This document shows, in pieces, positions 56,545 to 64,000 of a stretch of 64,000 bases of DNA (positions are counted from its first letter, which is position 1; the number at the start of each line of letters is the position of its first letter). Origin of the DNA: Rhabditoides inermis (taxonomy: Eukaryota > Nematoda > Chromadorea > Rhabditida > Rhabditidae). The stretch is from the NCBI GenBank assembly GCA_963966185.1, contig CAWZYM010000429.1, positions 183,501 to 247,500 on the forward strand. The letters run 5' to 3'. A program made the position numbers and the translations under genes. A model generated the notes under the pieces. It saw only the letters and a program-made list of their open reading frames with translations. It ran no database searches and was not told the DNA's origin.

Positions 56545-57302
56545 AGGCTCGTTATTCAATCGCTCCGCCTGCTGCCGCTGTAAGTGTGAAGGTGAATGAG
56601 GATTGCTAGACTCTCTCTGATCGATACCTGTTCTATGAAATTGTGTAGGGATGGTATATTCCTATGTGTTCAGACGCCCAATGGGGCGAGTGTCGGGTTC
56701 GAGACCCGTCAGGGAGGAGGAGAGGAGAAGGAGAGAACAGCGGGGGAAGAGCGGGTAGGTTGCGTGAACAGTGTAGGATAGGGATGTGTGATGAAAGTGA
56801 ATCTGCAGAAGAGCGCGCGGGCGACGGCTGATGATGACGTCACTGCGGAGGTGGGATGTGATCGTGTATTGATTTGTTGACTCTTTTCAGATGAGTCGAC
56901 AAAAGAGTAAGAAGAAGAAGAAGCGGGTCGACTCGATTGGCGAGGACTTCGCAAAGAAGGCGAAGCACACTGAAGAGGTGCGATGACTTTCGATGGCTCA
57001 CACTCGCATTGTAGGGTAAGGGTTCGACTCGCGAGAAGAACGGGGAGAAGAAGAGAGACGACGACCCGATTGGAGAGAAGAAGAGGAGGCGAGATGGGAA
57101 GAGACAGGATGGACCTGACAAGGTGAGTGCGTTCAATTGCATTGTTGTTGCATTACCATTGTATAGGAGCCGATGTGTGATCGCGAGAGGCCGGGGGAGA
57201 AGGTTGCGACAGAAGCAGAGGAGGAGAGACAGCGACTGCGGGAGGCCGCTGTTCAGCTCGCTCTCTCACTCCCCCAACAGGCAGAGTGCAAGGTGAGTGG
57301 GC

Positions 57303-57344
<42 letters not shown>

Positions 57345-57689
57345 TTTTCTCTCATTCTCTTCCTTCAGACGCCTGGCTGTTCGTCTTCCACCATCCCTCA
57401 CTGCTCTCTGAAGGCCCTTCGAAGACATGTGGCTCTCCACCACTACAACGGACCCTCTCTCTTCCGCTGCACACTCTGTCCTTTCAAGGCTAACGGTCCG
57501 TTTCTGGAAACGTTTTAAACATACGTGTTTCTAACTTTGTTTGTTGAAATAACTTTCTATACAACATTTTTACTCCAGTTCGCAAGTCGGTTCGCCAGCA
57601 TGTGAAGAAGTGTCACTCGGATGCGGACCCGTCGGAGGAAGCATTCGAGGACCGCAGGAGCGACAAGGTGAAAAGAGAGCGCGAGAGAA

Positions 57690-57731
<42 letters not shown>

Positions 57732-57827
57732 CGCGAGAGAGAGCGAGAGAGAGAGAGAGCGAGAGAAAGAGAGAGAGAGAGAGAGCGAGAGAAAGAGAGA
57801 GAGGGAGAGAGAGAGAGCGAAAGAGAG

Positions 57828-57862
<35 letters not shown>

Positions 57863-60722
57863 TTTGCAGACCTGGATCTCCATCTGGCAGCTCGTTCTCT
57901 CGTGTTTCGGAGTGAAGGAGGAGGAGGAGGAGGAAGACGAAGTGGACTTGATGTGCCACCAACTGCGGGAGAGAGAGAATGCACAGCCAATGGAACAGTG
58001 AGAAGGAAACATATAGTATCATGGCATTTCATTGTTCAGGTCTCCGATGAAATCGGACTGTTCGAGTGACTGCGAATGGAGGGAGGAGGGAGCAGAGATG
58101 CAGAGAGGAGAGAAGCGGAGAAAGAGAGAGATGGTCGAAGAGGAGGACAGAGAGAGGCAGTGAGTTGCGTTCGATCGTTCGATTGCATGTTTTGTATTCG
58201 AGGTGCCGGGTGGATTCCGACTGCTCGAATGGAGAAACGGACGAGACGAGCGAGTATCGAGAAGTGGAAATGGAACAGGGGGACGGGTGAGGTCCGGAAG
58301 AATCCTCTCATTTCATGTTTGAATTGCAGACCGTTGCACTCCGACCATTCCAGTGGGGAGGAGACGGGAGAAGAGAGGGATGAGGAAGAGGGGGTGACTC
58401 GCAGGAAGCGGGTTGACAAGGAGGGAGGGGAGAGGGGAGACGAGTGAGTAGCTAGGACTGACATGGTTCACATAGTCTCATTGGTCCCTTGCAGTTCCTC
58501 GGTCAGCTCCGACCACGTGACAAGCGAATCTGCCGACGAGGGTGAGTGGGAGACGCGCCGGCTGCGGTGGAATCGGAAGAGGAAGAGGGACGAGAAGAGA
58601 GAGGGACAGGAGAAGGAGGAGTGAGGAGGACTCTATCTTATGGTTTCATGCTTTGAACTTCAGGCCAGCGATGGATTCTGACATCGATTCCGATGAGACA
58701 TACGAGGAGACCGACTCCGATACGGTAGTGATTACTGATGGAGTAGTTTCATCTGTCTTTTCAGAGTCGTGGTTCAATGCGGGAGAAGGAGGAGGAGGAG
58801 GGGAGGAAGAGGGGAGGTGGCAAGGTATGCACTGCTAATTTATTCATATCTATTCTATATAATTATGCTAAAGTCGTTATTTTCCCACCCGCATGCAAAT
58901 TCATTGCTCTCAAGCGACTAGGTAGCCCGGTAGGTCGATTCCTTCCTGTTCTGGACGGTTGAAGAAGTTTCATGTCTGTGTTTGAGATGACATCCCATTC
59001 TCCGCATGAGTTCCAATGGGCTCTGTCACAGCCGTCACTTTGTCCTTACTCACGGGTCTGACCGGCAGTTGTTAGAATCTGTGTGTTTGTGATTATGTGT
59101 TTGCTGATAGCGATCTTTTCAGAGTCACGGTCCCAGGCGAGACGTGGAGAAGCAAAGGAAGAATGTGGAGAAGACCAATGCGAAAGAGGATGGGGTATGC
59201 CTTTGGAATGCTGTTTACATAGTTATTTATGCAGTGATGGTGATTTTACAGGATCTGGTTGCTCGCGTCAAGAAACTCGGACGACGACTGATGCATGGAA
59301 AGTACAAGTGTTTGGTGTGTCATACACCTATCTCCACATCTACTGGCTATTTCAGTTCCATGAGTGCGAGAAGGTGGTCCAAATCAATATGACACAACAC
59401 CTGCGCGATCACGCTTTGGTGCACTACAACGGACCCTCGCTCTTCAAGTGCACATTGTGTTCATACAGAACGAACGGTATGCTACTACGTACTTGAAATG
59501 TATCTACTGTCTTTTTAAGGTCTTCCTTGCATGTGGCAACACGCACGAGTTCATGGAATCACCTCGCAGACGAACAGAGAGAGGCCATACGTGGATCTGC
59601 GCACAGACAAGGTTAGTATATGCTAATTGACAATGTTAGATGGTAATGCAATCTTTATAGACTCATGTAAGCTCATAGACAATGGTTGCTTAAATAGACA
59701 TTGTAGTCTGCCAAGATTTGCAATACCCTCATTCTTCGCTGTTTCGGTGCGCACGGGGAGGGCTGTGAGAAGCTGAGGACTGTCAAGTGCCGTGTGAGAA
59801 CATTATTCAAGTTTCTTCTTGTTTGTGTTATGTGTTTGTATATTCCGTTAGAACTCAGCTCAACATTTCTGATCAAAAACATTACCCTAATGTCTCTCGT
59901 GAAAAGCGTGAAAGTTATTTGCGAGCCCATTATAGTGATAACTCTGTCCTTCTGCAGTTCCGTCCTCCTATCATGCATTCCAACCTGGCATTCAGATATG
60001 TTCCTCTCGCGTGCGCAACGCATTCTTTCATGCGGACAATCACCTCTCTCCTCCCGGCATCTACCGCTGCTCCGGCTGTGGTCGCGGATTCAACTGTGAG
60101 AATCAAATTTGAATGTAATTGACAAGTTTGATTTTCAGATTACAGCAACACAAAACATCACATTGCTCAGTGCACCGCGGGCGCCCGTGTCGTCATCCAT
60201 AGGAACGATCCGGAGGTGTGGAATTTTTTGGGAGTTCGTTCATCTTATTCACTTTTTCAGATCACCGCTCGCCTCGCTACTTTGCGTGTGGAGTGTTTCC
60301 CCGACTGGAACTGGCATCACCGGACGCCGAAAGGGAAGGCAGCGGGAGAAGGGAAGAAGAAGAGCGGTGCAAAGGTAACTGAGTGAGACTTGTTCTGGGT
60401 CATTTGTGTTCATATTCAGAAGGCTCTCTCTCGCGTCGTCTCTGGAGGTTCTCGCACTGCGAAGGTGCGAGACTCTTGGAGGAATCATTGCTCGAATATT
60501 GTTTGTAGGATTCGCCGATCGTCGTTGTGTCAGGGGGATCCCACAAGGCGACAGACGAGAAGGTGGGAGGAGGAGACGAGAGGAACGGCCGACAGTCGAG
60601 GGTGAGATTTCCATTTTGAGGAAGGGAGAGAGAGAGAGAGAGAGAGAGGAGAGAAACAGACAAATGAACCTTCCATTCAGACTCCGCAATGCAATTCTCG
60701 TCGGAGACCCGCGGAGCAGTGA
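56545..60722 (+). CDS. Multi-exon zinc-finger protein (one gene or two)
   Basis: About 20 short exons with consistent phase. Part 1: basic exons (MSRQKSKKKKKRVDSIGED at 56890), a helical segment (EEERQRLREAAVQLALSLPQ), then a finger: C-x4-C...LRRHVALHHYNGPSLFRCTL, CPFKAN, then VRKSVRQHVKKCH. Part 2 (58.0-59.3 kb): acidic exons, several beginning with SD-rich words (SDCSSDCEW, DSDCSNGETDETSEY). Part 3: a second finger (HALVHYNGPSLFKCTLCSYR), RCFGAHGEGCEKLRTVKC, HLSPPGIYRCSGCGRGFN, HIAQCTAGARVVIHRNDPE, CFPDWNWHHRTPKGK and a last exon ending AEQ at 60722. An in-frame stop at 57999 can be avoided by a donor just before it; otherwise Part 1 is its own gene. Family paralogues: 31.5 and 19.3 kb. Nuclear role inferred. 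Confidence 0.55.
57665..57862. repeat. GA-rich intron tract
   Basis: GA/GAAA/GCGA-rich stretch between donor GTGAAAAG and acceptor TTTGCAG. Long Glu/Arg or Ser/Leu frames across it are artefacts. Confidence 0.9.
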
Positions 60723-61146
60723 GTGGAGGAGGGGAGGAGCAGTGGAGACGAACGAGAAGATTGAGGAGTAGAAGAGTGGTGGGAAGTGGGACTTTGTGTG
60801 TAGTTGTAGACACAATTTGAAGAGCTATCTTGTTGGTGTTTTTGTTACCAGTCATTGTCATTGTTGAAGTGCGTCGTTATATACATGTTTATGTTTTTTT
60901 TGTTCAATCAATGCGAATATATAATTACTTTATTAGCTGTCCGTATACACATTTGATTGTTGCTTGTGATCACAATACCGTATACTTGTAATGGTCTTCC
61001 TACACCTAGGAATTTTGACGTATGTAAAAGTGAGCCGAAGTGAACACAGAACACCGGTAAAACGCGAATATTGCAAGTGTAGCCACTCTTCGAATTACAA
61101 TGAAAGTGATCTTCGGTTTTGACTGTCAACTGTCTATAGTGAGTGG

Positions 61147-62850
61147 CTACACTTGCTGGATGATCTTGAGAGGAACGAGTCTCGTGTAGAATATGCAAAT
61201 GAGTGCGATAGCTGCGCAGCAGAGCGAGAACGGGCCGACGGTGATCCACACATAGCCCGTCGATTCGAACAGCTCCCTGGAAAGTTGGAATAAACAATAT
61301 TCTGTTGAAATAAACCTACGTCATGGTGATTGGGGCGATGAACTGACCGACGCTGCCGGAAAACGCCACCCCGCCTTGCCACATACCCTGAAAACAATGC
61401 TGTTCATAACTATGGTTCTATTCTCGCAATAAGTCGCACTTTGTGGGGTAAGCTCGAGTCAGACTGTCAGAGCACCGTATAACATCTGTACGCGAGTTAG
61501 ATCGGAGTATTCGCTCTGGCTGCATCGCTCAATGTCCGTTCAATGGAGTGAGTACGTATCGTCGAATTATAATCGAGATCCTTCGTCGTCTGTCTTCCCA
61601 CCTGTTTCCGGGGTCCGAGTATCTCTGTGACCAGCGTGTTCACGGTCGCCAGAATCATCGGATATGAAACACTGGAAATGTTTAATTCAAGTTGTTATAA
61701 GCTTATAAGTTTCATTAATTTTACCTTCTTTAAACAATGAATCAGTGATAGAAAGAAATTATTTCAATTTGTACTATTTTAAAAAGATGAAAACGTTTCG
61801 ACACAACGTGAAACGTACCTGTACAGTACGATGCGCATGAATGCGTATATCCAAACGGGGAGGCGGTGCGAGGTCGGACACCAGGGGTAGCTGAAAGGAA
61901 GTACTGGTAACTCTCTACTTCTGAGGCTCTCTACTTGTTTTCGTTTGTAATCGCGCAAAAGGTGCTATTGGATTAGGAAATCATTGCAACGAACCGCTCG
62001 CACTCCTCTGGACTGCCCGAAAACGTGCCGGATTCTGAAAACGAATCGGTTCGACATACGTTTCACAAACAGTACACTGTTGTGCTTGTCTGCGATACAA
62101 TCAATATTAAGTTAATGAGCATTATAAACGAGAAAAAAGTCAAATTCCAATCCAAATTCTACGAGACATGTGTCACAATATATCGCGTTGATTTCCGGTT
62201 TAGCAGTTTGACTGTAATCAATACATTTTGTGGGTAAACCAGCTGCCGGCATTAGAGAGCGCAAGAGTGAAGAGAGCGCGAGGCGGCTGGAAATCGATAG
62301 ACATCGAGAGCACGCGACTAGATTCAAATTCGAAATTTCGCGCGCGCGGTATTTTCAAATGCGGTGGTGTACGCGCGGAGTGGTGGTGGAACTAATTATT
62401 CCTTGGACTGTAATTTCATTATAACACCCCACGTTGTCGTTTCTGCTCGAGTGTGCCGTAGACCGGCCAAGGAATGAAGAGGAAGAAGAAGACAGCGAAC
62501 GCCCCCACACCTATCATCAACTGCTTCCGGCGGTCCCTGCAAAGCAGAATTAATCGGTCAAGCGATGAATCAATCGATGAAGAATTAAGATATTACGTAA
62601 GTACTCATGAACAATTACGCAGTTAGTAGCTCACAGAGAGTAGAGTAACATGCTAATTGTTGAACCAATACCCCCTATAATGTTGAACAGTTATTTTTTC
62701 AAGAGACGCTGGTTTTTTGTGTGACGCTGATGTTTCTGTCAAAAAAGAAATGCATTCATACGCACACTCGTCCGAATCGGGTCTGTGTGAGCATGGTGTA
62801 GGTGATGAGATCGCAGCCGGCACCGATAGACGCGATGATGCCATTCCACC
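61147..62850 (-). CDS. Major facilitator superfamily transporter (MFSD8-like), 5' end not seen
   Basis: Minus-strand exons about 62765-62850 (WNGIIASIGAGCDLITYTML), 62424-62537 (RKQLMIGVGAFAVFFFLFIP), an 18-nt microexon at 61995-62012, 61819-61890, 61601-61670, 61320-61387 and 61147-61276. The microexon joins as PEECER|YPWCPTSHRLP with correct phase. Later segments: YPMILATVNTLVTEILGPRK, GMWQGGVAFSGSVGQFIAPI and YVWITVGPFSLCCAAIALIC, ending IIQQV stop. The ExxGPRxQ-x-GxWQG pattern and YPWC word recall nematode MFS proteins related to MFSD8. Substrate unknown; a lysosomal or membrane site would follow from that family. First exons lie above 62.9 kb or were not recognised. Confidence 0.6.
61425..61540 (+). 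repeat. tRNA-like dispersed repeat, copy 3 (in MFS intron)
   Basis: CTCGAGTCAGACTGTCAGAG and CGCGAGTTAGATCGGAGTAT align with 33880-34015 on the opposite strand. Confidence 0.4.
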
Positions 62851-62862
62851 TGGGAGGGTGTG

Positions 62863-62864
<2 letters not shown>

Positions 62865-62897
<33 letters not shown>
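62865..62897. repeat. (GA)n microsatellite
   Basis: GA dinucleotides just upstream (gene sense) of the exon at 62850. Confidence 0.9.
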
Positions 62898-62899
<2 letters not shown>

Positions 62900-63059
62900 A
62901 AGAGAAGAGAGGAGATGAAAGAGATGAAATAGGTTTCTGGGTACAACACTTGTACATCAGCCTGAAATCCCGCTTTTATACAGTACAGTGACGAGTGGAA
63001 GTGAGGTGAGGTGAGTCATTTTGCAAGCACAGGCGGTTGAATTATATTTTAAGACGTGA

Positions 63060-63240
63060 GAGAGGGGGGGGAGGAAAAGGAGGAGATAGGAGGGAGAATA
63101 GGTATAAGACATAACTGTCTCTCAAAAATCGCAGTGACTACTGCAGACGTGAGAGTAGAAGAGTAGACAGAAGGTACCATAGTACTGTCTCTAGAAAGTT
63201 GTTTAGAAAGTTGTTGTCACCGCTGCGGAGACGTTAGATT

Positions 63241-63285
<45 letters not shown>

Positions 63286-63656
63286 AGGGAGAGAAAGAAG
63301 GTGAGAGGAGGGAGAGTAGACATAACTCATAACTGTCTCTTGAAATTCGCAGTGGCTACCGCAGACGTGAGAGTAGAAGAGTAGACAGAATATACCAGAG
63401 TACTGTCTCTAGAAAGTTGTTGTCACCGCTGCGGAGACGTGAGAATAGACGAGAGAGAGAGAGAGAGAGAGAGGAGATAGGAGGGAGAGTAGACATAACT
63501 CTTAACTGTCTCTCGAAATTTGCAGTGACTACCGCAGACGTGAGAGTAGAAGAGTAGACAGAATATACCATAGTACTGTCTCTCGAAAGTTGTTGTCACC
63601 GCTGCGGAGACGTGAGAATAGACGAGAGAGAAAGAGAAAGAGAGAGAGAGAGATAT

Positions 63657-63707
<51 letters not shown>

Positions 63708-63843
63708 GGAGAGTAGACATAACTCTTAACTGTCTCTCGAAATTTGCAGTGACTACCGCAGACGTGAGAGTAGAAGAGTAGACAGAATATACCATAGTAC
63801 TGTCTCTCGAAAGTTGTTGTCACCGCTGCGGAGACGTGAGAAT

Positions 63844-63886
<43 letters not shown>

Positions 63887-64000
63887 TAGGAGGGAGAGTA
63901 GACATAACTCTTAACTGTCTCTCGAAATTTGCAGTGACTACCGCAGACGTGAGAGTAGAAGAGTAGACAGAATATACCATAATACTGTCTCTCGAAAGTT
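63060..64000. repeat. GA-containing minisatellite array, continues past window
   Basis: About five units marked by ACATAACT at 63110, 63319, 63493, 63717 and 63902. Each unit is a dimer of related halves: ACTGTCTCTCGAAATTTGCAG...CCGCAGACGTGAGAG and ACTGTCTCTCGAAAGTTGTTG...GCGGAGACGTGAGAA, followed by a (GA)n run whose length varies. Units are 174-224 bp as a result. Confidence 0.93.

Overview
This window is nuclear DNA from a nematode. The strongest evidence is two copies of a spliced-leader SL1 RNA gene with the classic 22-nt leader, a GT donor, an Sm site and a 3' stem-loop. A serpentine (Str-type) chemoreceptor, an invertebrate gustatory-receptor-like protein, short introns with TTTCAG acceptors and clusters of CTACAGTAACCC repeats agree with this. 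Much of the window is mobile or repetitive DNA, and GA/TC microsatellites are abundant, mostly inside introns.

Layout. 1-8.06 kb: a decayed Ty3/gypsy element on the minus strand (integrase cut by the window start, RT-RNase H, protease, an envelope-like segment lying between gag and protease, gag, an 11-copy leader repeat and a probable 5' LTR). 9.8-14.2 kb: a broken NeSL/R2-like LINE with an SL1-like sequence at its 5' junction and a 2.1 kb insertion. 15.0-15.9 and 19.3-20.4 kb: small members of a local gene family with coiled coils or zinc fingers. 22.6-31.4 kb: an inverted-repeat structure whose two arms each carry an SL1 RNA gene; between them lie further nested inverted repeats, a recurring 14-bp palindrome and orphan exons. 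31.5-33.2 kb: a small zinc-finger gene. 34.5-38.7 kb: a BTB-BACK gene with helical repeats (minus). 39.3-42.0 kb: a gustatory-receptor-like gene (minus). 42.99-50.69 kb: a complete DNA transposon with TTAA target duplications. 51.5-53.3 kb: a Str chemoreceptor (minus). 54.8-60.7 kb: coiled-coil and zinc-finger genes paralogous to those at 15, 19 and 31 kb, interrupted by a perfect 246-bp foldback carrying convergent tRNA-like units. 61.1-62.9 kb: an MFS transporter (minus). 63-64 kb: a GA-rich minisatellite running off the window end.

The standout is the 7.7 kb TTAA element. Its single gene of about 16 exons keeps its reading frame across every junction inferred here. It joins a C2CH (THAP-like) finger, a domain resembling the cytoplasmic ballast of the P2X7 receptor, three in-frame 59-residue repeats, two Cys clusters and a D-D-(DxxH)-E transposase core of Kolobok type. 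A TA-flanked MITE has since landed inside the P2X7-like domain.

All exon boundaries were inferred by eye from GT/AG signals and phase, without transcript data; family names rest on recognised motifs, not on database searches.
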